Shown piece by piece: positions 25,839 to 33,971 of a stretch of 64,000 nt of DNA. This DNA comes from Catalinimonas niigatensis. GTDB lineage: Bacteria; Bacteroidota; Bacteroidia; Cytophagales; Cyclobacteriaceae. The stretch spans positions 3,491,001 to 3,555,000 of the forward strand of contig NZ_CP119422.1 in assembly GCF_030506285.1 (NCBI RefSeq), given 5' to 3'. The position numbers and the translations under genes were made by a program. Below the pieces are notes generated by a model. That model saw only the letters and a list, made by a program, of their open reading frames with translations, ran no database searches and was not told the origin of the DNA. Numbering within the stretch: the stretch's first letter is position 1; each line of letters begins with the position of its first letter.

Positions 25839-26459
25839 ATGAAGAAGTATTTAATAGGAGGTATTTTAAGCCTGACGCTGCTGATGCCCTGGGGATGCAA
25901 TACCGACGATTGTGGTGATTTGGGTGGTCCTCAATATTTTGATATTACAAATGTTGTCATCACTAATGTACGATTGATAGAAGATGGGTATAGCATAGAA
26001 GAAAGCCTGGCAGCAAACAGCAGCATCCCATATCAACGTTTTGGGCTGCATCTGATGCCTGCGGCAGATTACATAAGTATGGAAAATCATCAACCAGGTT
26101 CTGGCCTTTTTCCGGCTGCCTATGCCTGTTCGCCTATGCCTCCTCAGCCAACTGAAGAAATTGCCGATATTGCGATTTTTAGCAATACAGACTTCATACA
26201 GGCGAATAGTACAAGAGTTGTGGCTGCCGGAGATACATTAAACAGCCTTTTCAATATTTATGACCGCTACAGTGGGCGCATTGTAGGTTTGCCGGATTTT
26301 TTGGTAGATGATCATCTCAAAGCTTCGGATGAAGGCTTTATACTACAGCCTGCCGTAATGCCTGCTGCTGAGCAAGCACATGAGTTTACAGTACATTATC
26401 GCCTGACCAATAATGAATTTTATTCGGTAACGACTATGCCTGTAAGCCTTACCCCCTGA
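25839..26459 (+). CDS. Putative lipoprotein of unknown function
   Basis: A 206-residue protein from ATG 25839 with a lipoprotein signal peptide (MKKYLIGGILSLTLLMPWGC; Cys at residue 20). The mature part begins NTDDCGDLGG and is rich in beta-forming stretches, for example FDITNVVITNVRLI and HEFTVHYRLTNNEFYSVTTM. No catalytic motif is seen and no family is recognised with certainty. Four cysteines beyond the lipid Cys are not paired in an obvious pattern. It has its own gap of about 100 bp from the dehydrogenase and is 64 bp from the cupin gene, so it may be transcribed with the latter. Confidence 0.7.
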   Translation: MKKYLIGGILSLTLLMPWGCNTDDCGDLGGPQYFDITNVVITNVRLIEDGYSIEESLAANSSIPYQRFGLHLMPAADYISMENHQPGSGLFPAAYACSPMPPQPTEEIADIAIFSNTDFIQANSTRVVAAGDTLNSLFNIYDRYSGRIVGLPDFLVDDHLKASDEGFILQPAVMPAAEQAHEFTVHYRLTNNEFYSVTTMPVSLTP

Positions 26460-26523
26460 ACAACATAGAGCAGAAGTAGTTGAATTAGAAAGTTTTTATT
26501 TTTTTAACTAAAAGAATACAATC

Positions 26524-26862
26524 ATGGCAGATACAACCATCAAAAAAATAGACTCCAGCCATTCGCCGGAGATGAAGCATGGAGAGAAAATTTTAGCGTC
26601 CGGAAAAAGTGTAGCGATGCGTATGTGGGAGGATGAGGCTCCTAACAAAAGCAAACCGGAAATGAGTCGCCCTTACGAAACGGTAGGTTATGTGCTGAAA
26701 GGGAAGGCAGAGTTGCATTCCGAAGGACAGGTAGTGACTCTAGAAAAAGGAGATTCTTATCTGGTTCCCAAAGATGCTAAGCATACATACAAAATCCTGG
26801 AGACTTTCTCCGCAGTAGAAGCAACGGCTCCGCCATCGCAGGTACATGGCAGAGAAGAATAA
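26524..26862 (+). CDS. Small single-domain cupin protein
   Basis: A 112-residue beta-barrel protein. The second cupin motif is visible in VVTLEKGDSYLVPKDAKHTYKIL, with His near the end (KHTY). The first motif around RPYETVGYVLKGKAELHSEG is weaker and lacks the usual HxH, having Y-E instead, so metal binding may be incomplete. Small cupins of this type store or sense small ligands or act as mild isomerases or dioxygenases; function here is open. A strong intrinsic terminator follows 7 bp after the stop. Confidence 0.8.
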   Translation: MADTTIKKIDSSHSPEMKHGEKILASGKSVAMRMWEDEAPNKSKPEMSRPYETVGYVLKGKAELHSEGQVVTLEKGDSYLVPKDAKHTYKILETFSAVEATAPPSQVHGREE

Positions 26863-26869
26863 CACATTC

Positions 26870-26903
26870 AACCGGCAACAAGATTTTGTTGCCGGTTTTT
26901 TTA
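26870..26903 (+). terminator. Strong intrinsic terminator after the cupin gene
   Basis: A perfect 12-bp GC-containing stem (26870-26881 with 26886-26897), 4-nt loop, followed by a run of seven to eight T. Confidence 0.92.
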
Positions 26904-27018
26904 TATCTTAATCTTGAGGCTTTTCCTCGCGAAAATAAAGGTGTGTCTCATACTAATATTAAATCGGCCACGTATATTTGATGCAATAATGTCAATGAAA
27001 ATACAAATAACGCTGACT

Positions 27019-29205
27019 ATGAAATACTACCTCTACCCTTATACATTTCTATTACTGGGTGTCACTATCTTTTTCGGCTGTGAGCCTGCTACAGATCAGT
27101 CCGAAGCCGTATTAGTCGCCCCACCAGATGCACCGGTAGCACAGAAACAAGATACCACACTGACATTTCACGGTGATAGCCGTGTAGACCCCTACTTCTG
27201 GATGCGACTTACCGATGAACAAAAAATAGCGGATAAGCCAGATGCGCAGACTCAGGACGTATTGCAATACCTGGAGGAAGAAAATCTATATACTGAAGCG
27301 GCCCTGAATGATACAGAAGGCTTACAGGAAGAACTCTATCAGGAAATGGTTGGCCGGATCAAGCAAACCGATGAGTCGGTACCTTACTTTGAAAATGGCT
27401 ACTGGTACTATAGTCGTTACGAAGAAGGACAGGAATATCCTATCTACTGCCGCAAAAAAGAAAATCTGGAAGCTAAAGAGGAAGTTCTTCTTAATGTAAA
27501 TGCATTGGCTGAAGGCTACGACTATTTTGATGTGGAAGGGCTGGAAGTGAGCCCAGATAATAAGCTGTTGGCTTTTGGTGAAGACACGCAAAGCCGCAGG
27601 AGGTATACTTTACGGTTTAAAAATCTGCAAACCGGAGAGATGCTCCCTGACCAGATTCCCAACACCCAGGGCGATGGTACCTGGGCCAAAGACAACAAGA
27701 CCTTTTTTTACACCAGCAAAGATCAGGTGACCCTCTTGTCTAATAAGATTTTAGCACATCAGTTAGGGCAGGATGTCGCCCAAGACGTGCTGAAATACGA
27801 AGAAAAAGATCCTTCTTTCTACATGGGTGTGTACAAGTCAAAGTCCGGTGATTATATCATCATAGGTGAACGTAGTACCTTGGCCAATGACTATCATTTG
27901 CTTCGCGCAGATCAACCCAAAGGTGATTTTCAACAATTCATTCCCCGCGAAGCACAGCATCTATATGATATTGACCATGTGGATGGTAAATTTGTGATCC
28001 TTACGGACTGGGAAGCGCCCAACTACCGCCTGATGGAAACGCCGGTTGATGCTACGGCCAAAAATAATTGGAAAGAAATCATTCCTCACCGGGAAGATGT
28101 ATTTTTAAGTGATTTTGATGTTTTCAAAAACTACCTGGTTGTCAATGAGCGGTCCAACGCCTTGCCCAAATTGAAAGTGATAGATTTGCAAAACGATGAA
28201 GAGCACTACATTCAGTTGGATGAACCTGCTTATACTTTGTCGTCCTCTACCAATCCAGAGTATGATACTGAAATACTGCGTTATGGCTACTCTTCGCTCA
28301 CCACACCCGCTTCCATTTATGATTATAATATGCAAACGCGGGAGCAGGAACTGAAAAAGCAGCAGGAGGTGGTAGGCGGCCATGATCCGTCAGCCTATGT
28401 GACGGAACGCTTATTTGCTCCGGCCCGCGATGGCGTACAGGTTCCTATTTCGCTGGTATACAAAAAGGGCACAACCCTGAATGCGGAAACGCCGCTTCTG
28501 TTGTATGCCTATGGTTCTTATGGCAGTTCCACCAATCCTTATTTCAACAGTACCCGTCTGAGCCTGCTGGATAGGGGATTTGTATATGCTATTGCGCACA
28601 TCCGGGGCGGTCAGGAAATGGGAAGGCAGTGGTATGAGGATGGTAAAATGTTTAAGAAGAAAAACACCTTCAATGACTTTGTGGATTGTGCTGATTATCT
28701 GATTAGTGAAAATTACACCTCCTCTGAACATCTGTATGCGATGGGGGGCAGCGCAGGAGGTTTGCTGATGGGAGCTGTGGCCAATATGGCTCCCGACCGT
28801 TTCAATGGTATCATCGCGGCTGTACCTTTCGTAGATGTCATCTCCACCATGATGGATGAATCCATTCCGCTGACGACCAACGAATTTGATGAGTGGGGCA
28901 ATCCCAAAAATCTGGAATCTTACGAATATATGCTCTCCTACTCACCTTACGACAATGTACAGGAACAGGAGTATCCGCATATGCTGGTCACCACCGGCTA
29001 TTTTGACTCGCAGGTACAATATTGGGAACCTGCCAAATGGGTAGCTAAGCTACGCGACAAAAAAACAGATGACAATCTGCTGCTGTTGGAAACCAACATG
29101 AGTGCCGGACATGGCGGTTCTTCGGGACGTTTTCAGCAGTACCGCGAAAAGGCTTTGGAGTATGCTTTTTTATTAAAACTGGAAGAAGCATCCGAAACAG
29201 AATAA
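27019..29205 (+). CDS. S9 family prolyl oligopeptidase/oligopeptidase B-like lipoprotein
   Basis: A 728-residue serine peptidase with a lipoprotein signal (MKYYLYPYTFLLLGVTIFFGC, Cys at 21), so it is anchored in the periplasm or outer membrane. It is trypsin-like oligopeptidase B-like: the propeller covers about residues 70-440, then the hydrolase with Ser in MGGSAGGLLMGAVANM, Asp in TGYFDSQVQYWEPAKW and His in NMSAGHGGSSGR. ATG 27019 was chosen over the upstream in-frame start at 26914 because it restores a clean signal peptide. A weak hairpin with a T-tract follows. The first gene of this window belongs to the same clan but is not closely similar. Confidence 0.92.
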   Translation: MKYYLYPYTFLLLGVTIFFGCEPATDQSEAVLVAPPDAPVAQKQDTTLTFHGDSRVDPYFWMRLTDEQKIADKPDAQTQDVLQYLEEENLYTEAALNDTEGLQEELYQEMVGRIKQTDESVPYFENGYWYYSRYEEGQEYPIYCRKKENLEAKEEVLLNVNALAEGYDYFDVEGLEVSPDNKLLAFGEDTQSRRRYTLRFKNLQTGEMLPDQIPNTQGDGTWAKDNKTFFYTSKDQVTLLSNKILAHQLGQDVAQDVLKYEEKDPSFYMGVYKSKSGDYIIIGERSTLANDYHLLRADQPKGDFQQFIPREAQHLYDIDHVDGKFVILTDWEAPNYRLMETPVDATAKNNWKEIIPHREDVFLSDFDVFKNYLVVNERSNALPKLKVIDLQNDEEHYIQLDEPAYTLSSSTNPEYDTEILRYGYSSLTTPASIYDYNMQTREQELKKQQEVVGGHDPSAYVTERLFAPARDGVQVPISLVYKKGTTLNAETPLLLYAYGSYGSSTNPYFNSTRLSLLDRGFVYAIAHIRGGQEMGRQWYEDGKMFKKKNTFNDFVDCADYLISENYTSSEHLYAMGGSAGGLLMGAVANMAPDRFNGIIAAVPFVDVISTMMDESIPLTTNEFDEWGNPKNLESYEYMLSYSPYDNVQEQEYPHMLVTTGYFDSQVQYWEPAKWVAKLRDKKTDDNLLLLETNMSAGHGGSSGRFQQYREKALEYAFLLKLEEASETE

Positions 29206-29224
29206 CAATGAAATTATAGTGTAG

Positions 29225-29257
29225 AGGGGAAAGTAGATCAATGCCTTCCCTTTTTTT
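29225..29257 (+). terminator. Weak hairpin with T-tract after the S9 peptidase gene
   Basis: A short stem (GGGAA at 29227-29231 with TTCCC at 29246-29250, extendable past a bulge) is followed by seven T (29251-29257). Confidence 0.45.
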
Positions 29258-29573
29258 GATCTTACCTGACGCAAAGACCTTTTCAACATACTAACGTTCA
29301 ATCACCCAAGCGATACACCCACCTTCTATTTTTTTGGATAAGGAGCAAGAAGGAATTGAGAAAAACGTTCCGGTTTCCAATTCCGCTTTGTCGTCATCCA
29401 TTCTCAAATGGTACTACAATTCACTAATTCATAATCATATTGATATGACAATCGGGTAATTCTTCCGGACGTAGCTTTCCTATGTTTTTTAAGGAAAAGA
29501 CATGCCATAAGATCAGGAAAAAGGTAGTATATTCATTTACCTGAATTCGGGTCAACATCTCATCACAAAGCAA
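29258..29573. other. Intergenic region upstream of the desaturase-ketosynthase operon
   Basis: About 316 bases without a firm gene. The minus strand contains two small open frames (29425-29559, 44 codons; 29292-29402, 36 codons), which may be chance or remains of a small gene. No consensus promoter was found for the operon that starts at 29574. Confidence 0.35.
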
Positions 29574-30341
29574 ATGTTACAGGCACTGGTCAAGGATATT
29601 ATCCATACCTATACTTACCCTGAGGTATTTGTCATTACCATTGCCTACTTTCTTGTATTGTACCTTGGCTTTGCGCCTGTTTTCCTGTTTATCTGTAAAA
29701 GCCTGTGGAAGAGGGGCTTCCTTCAGCGAATCGTCCCTCAGGAAGTTACAACCCGGCAGATCAGGTTCGAGATCAGACATTCTCTACAGTCTGTATTGGT
29801 ATTTGGCTTTTCAGCCATTCCGCTGGTAGGGATGATTCGTCAGGGCTGGATTACGCTCTTACCAGATACCCTTGGATATGTATTTATGGGCCTTACAATG
29901 CTGACCATCTGGAATGAAATTCACTTTTTTGTCATTCATCGCCTCATGCATCTGCCCTTTTTCATGAAAAGAGTACATTACATTCACCACCGATCCGTTA
30001 CGCCTACCGTGTATTCAGTCTATAGCTTTCACTGGCTGGAAGCTTTTTTGCTGAGTACCGTTCCGTTGACGATCGTGCCCTGGATACCGTTTTCTCCTCT
30101 GGCCATTTTCCTGTATCCTTTGGTAAGTATACTATTGAATTTCTGTGGACACTGTAACTACAGATTTGGCAATGGCACAGGAGCAGGCTGGAAAATACTG
30201 AGTACCCGGCATGCAGAGCACCATTGCAAAGGCAGGAAAAATTACGGTTTTGCCAGCCACCTTTTAGATTATTTGTACAACTTGAATACCGCAAAAGCCA
30301 AATCCAGCGTTTCCAAGAAGCAACAACAGCCCAATGCATAA
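29574..30341 (+). CDS. Sterol desaturase/fatty acid hydroxylase superfamily membrane protein
   Basis: Integral membrane di-iron oxygenase of 255 residues that hydroxylates or desaturates lipids. It has four to five hydrophobic segments (VITIAYFLVLYLGFAPVFLF at ~18-38 among others). The eight-histidine iron cluster is visible: HFFVIHRLMHL, RVHYIHHRSVTPTVY (HxxHH), FHWLEAF and RHAEHHC. Its stop overlaps the start of the ketosynthase-oxidase gene by eight bases (30334-30341), so the two are co-translated. The substrate is probably an acyl chain or a carotenoid/hopanoid-like lipid; sequence alone does not say. Confidence 0.88.
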   Translation: MLQALVKDIIHTYTYPEVFVITIAYFLVLYLGFAPVFLFICKSLWKRGFLQRIVPQEVTTRQIRFEIRHSLQSVLVFGFSAIPLVGMIRQGWITLLPDTLGYVFMGLTMLTIWNEIHFFVIHRLMHLPFFMKRVHYIHHRSVTPTVYSVYSFHWLEAFLLSTVPLTIVPWIPFSPLAIFLYPLVSILLNFCGHCNYRFGNGTGAGWKILSTRHAEHHCKGRKNYGFASHLLDYLYNLNTAKAKSSVSKKQQQPNA

Positions 30342-32181
30342 AGCTTATATCACTTCCATCGGCACATTTTTGCCCAATGCGCCTGTTTCTAATGATGAGA
30401 TGGAAAATTATCTGGGCAAAATCAATGGAAAGAGCAGTGCTGTCAAAAATCGTATGCTCAGGCAAAACGGCATTATCTCCAGGCATTATGCTTTGGACCA
30501 AAAACAGCAAAGTACACATTCCAATGCCCAGATGGCGGCCCTCGCTGTAGAGCAGGCATTGGAAAGAAGTAAGCTCAAACCTAAGGAAGTACAGCTTCTG
30601 GCCACGGGCACTACCCAGGGAGATTTACCCGTTCCTGGCTTTGCCAGCATGGTGCATGGAGAACTGGACTTTGCAAAATGTGAAGTAGCCAGCTTCCAGA
30701 GCGTATGTGCGAGTGGAATGATGGCCATCAAAAACGCCTATACGCAAATCCTGGCGGGTGAAAAGCAGAATGCAGTATGTGTAGGTAGTGAATTTGCCAG
30801 CCGCTTGTTCAAAGCTTCTAGATATGATGCCCAAAAAATGACGTCTGTACCGTTTGATACGGAGTTTCTACGCTGGATGCTGTCCGATGGCGCAGGCGCG
30901 TTGGTGCTAGAAAACCAAAAGAGAACAGAAGGTTTGTCTCTCCGTATTGACTGGATAGATCTGGTTTCGCATGCGCATAAATTCCCGGAGTGCATGTATA
31001 CGGGTAAAAATGACAACAAAAATCCGCGGGAAGCAGGCTGGCTGGACTATCCGGATTATACCTCCGCCGCCAATGCCGGAGCCATCAACCTTAAGCAGGA
31101 CATTCGTCTGCTGGATCAGGTAGTGCAAACCGGCGTTGCCCATTATTTTGAGTTGATAGACCAGGGAAAAATCAAAGTGGGTGCTATTGACTGGTTATGT
31201 TGCCACTACTCATCTGAGTTTTTCAAAGCACCCATCAAAGAGCTGATGTGCAAAGGGGGAGCTTTGATACTCGACGAAAAGTGGTTTAGTAATCTATCTA
31301 CCAAAGGCAATACCGGAGCGGCCTCTATCTACATTATGCTGGAAGAACTCCTCTATTCGGGTAAGCTAAAAGAGGGAGATACCATCCTGTGCATGGTGCC
31401 GGAAAGTGGGAGGTTCATCACCTCCTTTATGCAGCTTACCGTAGAGGGATCGACATCAACCCATACCCATTATCCGATGCGCGAAATTGAAGCTCCTGAG
31501 TTGATTATCAACCAGAATCCTACCTCGGAGTGGCTGGTAAGGCAGTTGAGCCAGATCTGGATTGACTTTGAAAGCAAGCTGCTCAAAGTTCCCATCGTGG
31601 GTAAGATTCATGACGGACAACTAAGTTTGAATGATTATAAATTGCTATTGATGGACCTGCGGCAGCAGGTGATAGACGGCTCGCAGTGGATTTCCAGGGC
31701 GGCTTCCAATATAGACATAGAGCTGTTTGAATTGCGTTCCGCATTCATCAAACATACCGCTACCGAACACAAAGACTATCAAATTCTGGAAAAAAACTTT
31801 GAGGCTTTGGGAGAAGATCTGGACAAGATTCGCAGCGGACAAAAGAACGTAGGAAGCGTGGCGCTCTCCTCTTTTATGTTTCAACAGGCCAGTAAGCCCA
31901 ACCCCATAGACTTGTTAGGTGCCATGTTTATCATTGAAGGCATAGGAAAACGGCTGGCAGGCTATTGGGGAGAACTGATGAAAGACCAGCTGCATCTGCA
32001 ACAGGATCAGGTATCTTTTTTCACCTATCATGGGGTAGCTGATGAAAATCATTTTCACAATCTGGAACAGGCACTGAACCATCCAAGGCTGGACAGAGAG
32101 ATTGCAGAAAAAATTGCGAAGACGGCCAAGGTAACCGCTCGCTTATATCAAATGCAACTGGAAGAACTGGGTAACTACTAA
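30334..32181 (+). CDS. Ketoacyl-ACP synthase III fused to a heme-oxygenase-like di-iron oxidase domain
   Basis: A 615-residue two-domain enzyme. Residues 1-385 are a thiolase-fold KAS III: Cys125 in FQSVCASGMM, His291 in LCCHYSSEFF and Asn326 in TKGNTGAAS form the condensing triad. Residues ~390-615 are all-helical with the pattern of heme-oxygenase-like di-iron oxidases: E478-H479 in HTATEHKDY, E535 in FIIEGIGKR, and H566/D570/H573 in HGVADENHF (HxxxDxxH). KAS III condenses acyl chains; such oxidases hydroxylate, desaturate or decarboxylate small substrates. Coupling in one chain implies that the condensation product is passed to oxidation. Neighbours: hydroxylase upstream (overlap), unknown protein 12 bp downstream. 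Confidence 0.85.
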   Translation: MHKAYITSIGTFLPNAPVSNDEMENYLGKINGKSSAVKNRMLRQNGIISRHYALDQKQQSTHSNAQMAALAVEQALERSKLKPKEVQLLATGTTQGDLPVPGFASMVHGELDFAKCEVASFQSVCASGMMAIKNAYTQILAGEKQNAVCVGSEFASRLFKASRYDAQKMTSVPFDTEFLRWMLSDGAGALVLENQKRTEGLSLRIDWIDLVSHAHKFPECMYTGKNDNKNPREAGWLDYPDYTSAANAGAINLKQDIRLLDQVVQTGVAHYFELIDQGKIKVGAIDWLCCHYSSEFFKAPIKELMCKGGALILDEKWFSNLSTKGNTGAASIYIMLEELLYSGKLKEGDTILCMVPESGRFITSFMQLTVEGSTSTHTHYPMREIEAPELIINQNPTSEWLVRQLSQIWIDFESKLLKVPIVGKIHDGQLSLNDYKLLLMDLRQQVIDGSQWISRAASNIDIELFELRSAFIKHTATEHKDYQILEKNFEALGEDLDKIRSGQKNVGSVALSSFMFQQASKPNPIDLLGAMFIIEGIGKRLAGYWGELMKDQLHLQQDQVSFFTYHGVADENHFHNLEQALNHPRLDREIAEKIAKTAKVTARLYQMQLEELGNY

Positions 32182-32193
32182 AAACGCAACACC

Positions 32194-33093
32194 ATGAGTA
32201 CATATGACAATCTGGACGTTAACAATCATGATAGCCGGGACCCCAATCCCTGGCTGGCGATGTATCTGGATAGCAGTATTCCGATCAACGACCACACCAA
32301 GCTGGCTTTGATGCGGGATAACGACTCGCGTTCTGCCATGTACCTGCTGCCGCTGGTCCGTTTCTGGTCCAAGCTCATGATCTTTTTCATCCATGTCTTC
32401 AAATTCTTCTTTCCCAAAGTGCCGAATTCCTCCAGAATGCTTCACAGAATTCTGGCTTGGGGACTCAAAAACTTTGTGAGCAAAGATGCCAATTTATTGA
32501 TCTTTAGGCATTTTCATGTGGGCAGCGAGATCATGCAGTTTATCGCTAAAAATGTAGATGGCGTAGAAGTGCAGACCAGTCCTTTAAAACCGAGAGACTT
32601 TGAGGACATCAAAGATGATCTGTTTCTGAAGCACGATCTGAATCTCTATAATTTTGTAATCAACCTCAATCGTCAGCTCAAAGATAAAAAGATAGGCATC
32701 AAAGGAAAGAGACCCGTGGACCTGTCCATGATCACGCCCGATCGTTTTGACCACATTGACTTCCCAGACCGCTGGACGAACATTTTGGATTTGAGATCAG
32801 CCATTGAGTTATTTACGCCTTTCTACCAGTTTTTTCTTACCGCCAACGACTTTGTCAGGGCGTCCAATTCTCTGCAACTGGACGAGACCATAGGCATCTA
32901 CACCTCACAGATTCTCAATACGCCCGGCCATCTGAGTCTGGTCAACAACAAACATCCGATGGTGCCGGAAACTACCTACAGTGCAGCTTACAGATTGGTA
33001 TTACATGGTTTGGCGGCGGAAACTTTACATGCGGTATTGGTCAATATCAAGCAGGCAAGCTTTGCCGATGGCGTGATCGTCCCCCAGGTGTAA
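32194..33093 (+). CDS. Unknown protein of the ketosynthase-oxidase operon
   Basis: A 299-residue protein, 12 bp downstream of the fusion gene. It has one hydrophobic patch (FWSKLMIFFIHVFKFFF, residues ~57-74) but is otherwise soluble, with conserved-looking stretches LIFRHFHVGSEIMQFIAKN, DFPDRWTNILDLRSAIELF and NKHPMVPETTYSAAYRLVLHGLAAE. Several His residues (RHFHVG, HPM, LHGLAAE) could bind a metal or a lipid headgroup. I do not recognise the family. The operon position suggests a partner or tailoring enzyme for the lipid product. Confidence 0.7.
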   Translation: MSTYDNLDVNNHDSRDPNPWLAMYLDSSIPINDHTKLALMRDNDSRSAMYLLPLVRFWSKLMIFFIHVFKFFFPKVPNSSRMLHRILAWGLKNFVSKDANLLIFRHFHVGSEIMQFIAKNVDGVEVQTSPLKPRDFEDIKDDLFLKHDLNLYNFVINLNRQLKDKKIGIKGKRPVDLSMITPDRFDHIDFPDRWTNILDLRSAIELFTPFYQFFLTANDFVRASNSLQLDETIGIYTSQILNTPGHLSLVNNKHPMVPETTYSAAYRLVLHGLAAETLHAVLVNIKQASFADGVIVPQV

Positions 33094-33205
33094 AGCGTTT
33101 TTTATTAATTGTCCACCAAATAGTGTTGTAGTTGTTAAAATTTCTCATTTGATTTAAAAAGAGTAATGAATTAGTTTTGAAAAAATTAACCTATAGCTTA
33201 ATTTC

Positions 33206-33607
33206 GTGAAACGAACTGCCATTAAGATACGTTCTTCTGATGATGGAAAAAGGGAGATCTATGTTGATCATGATAATGCAGTAGAAATTATAGATTATAT
33301 CAACAAAAGTCCTAGACATAAAAATAAATTCAGAGATATATCAAATGTAATATTAAAGGGTATTCGTTATCCTAAGCTCTATGATAAGGAAGAGATCAAC
33401 AAACACTCTAAGGGCGTTACCGCTATGAAGTTTTTTAAAGGGCAGGAAAATGATAGACTTTATTGCAAAGAGATTACCAAAGAAGACAAGGTTTTTGTAG
33501 TAATTATGGCAGAACTACGGCTTAAAAAGAAAAGCCAAAAATTGACTCATAAGGAAATAAATCTCATTGAAAAAGTAGCAAGCTATGAATACGAATTTGA
33601 AGAATAA
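33206..33607 (+). CDS. HigB-like toxin-type protein
   Basis: A 133-residue basic protein with the strand-rich RelE/HigB style in its C-terminal half (KGVTAMKFFKGQENDRLYCKEI and KVFVVIMAELRLKKKSQKL). The gene overlaps the downstream helix-turn-helix gene by 23 nt, the toxin-first order known from HigBA modules. The start is GTG 33206, but a promoter-like TTTG-N19-TAATTTCG (33176-33206) overlaps this codon, so either the start is further downstream or the promoter lies elsewhere. The toxin role is inferred from pairing and composition. Confidence 0.65.
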   Translation: MKRTAIKIRSSDDGKREIYVDHDNAVEIIDYINKSPRHKNKFRDISNVILKGIRYPKLYDKEEINKHSKGVTAMKFFKGQENDRLYCKEITKEDKVFVVIMAELRLKKKSQKLTHKEINLIEKVASYEYEFEE

Positions 33608-33965
33608 AGAAGAAATCCAAGAAGCCTTTAAAGATCTATTCGAGTTCGAGGATGAAAAAGAAGAAATCAAACATAGAGCTCGTATACTCATGTTCCGGTT
33701 TCTTAGTGAGGTTGAAAAAATTGTTGAGAAGAAAAAGCTAAAGAAAAAAGATCTTGCAAAAATGATTGGTACTTCTCCCAGCTATGTTACACAATTGTTT
33801 AGAGGAGATAAACTTATTAACTTAGAGACTTTGGCTAAGCTGCAAAAGGTCTTAGGAATTGAATTTGTAATCAAGTCTAAAAAGGTAAATACTGAAAATT
33901 CCAAAAAAAGAGTTCCTCAAAAAAACCTCTTACCAAAACAGAAAAAGTCAAAATATCTTGTATAA
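33585..33965 (+). CDS. XRE-family HigA-like antitoxin
   Basis: A 126-residue protein with a typical lambda-repressor-type HTH at residues ~50-95 (LKKKDLAKMIGTSPSYVTQLFRGDKLINLETLAKLQKVL), preceded by an acidic helix (EFEDEKEEIKHRARIL) that could bind the toxin. The tail is basic (QKNLLPKQKKSKYLV). It overlaps the toxin gene by 23 nt and ends 6 nt before the convergent rlmN stop. It probably binds the pair's own promoter. Confidence 0.8.
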   Translation: MNTNLKNKEEIQEAFKDLFEFEDEKEEIKHRARILMFRFLSEVEKIVEKKKLKKKDLAKMIGTSPSYVTQLFRGDKLINLETLAKLQKVLGIEFVIKSKKVNTENSKKRVPQKNLLPKQKKSKYLV

Positions 33966-33971
33966 TTAAGC

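Noticed and set aside
29292-29559. Two short minus-strand frames (44 and 36 codons) upstream of the desaturase gene
   Set aside because: Protein-like in places but in different frames, with no start context or family; frames of this size are expected by chance.
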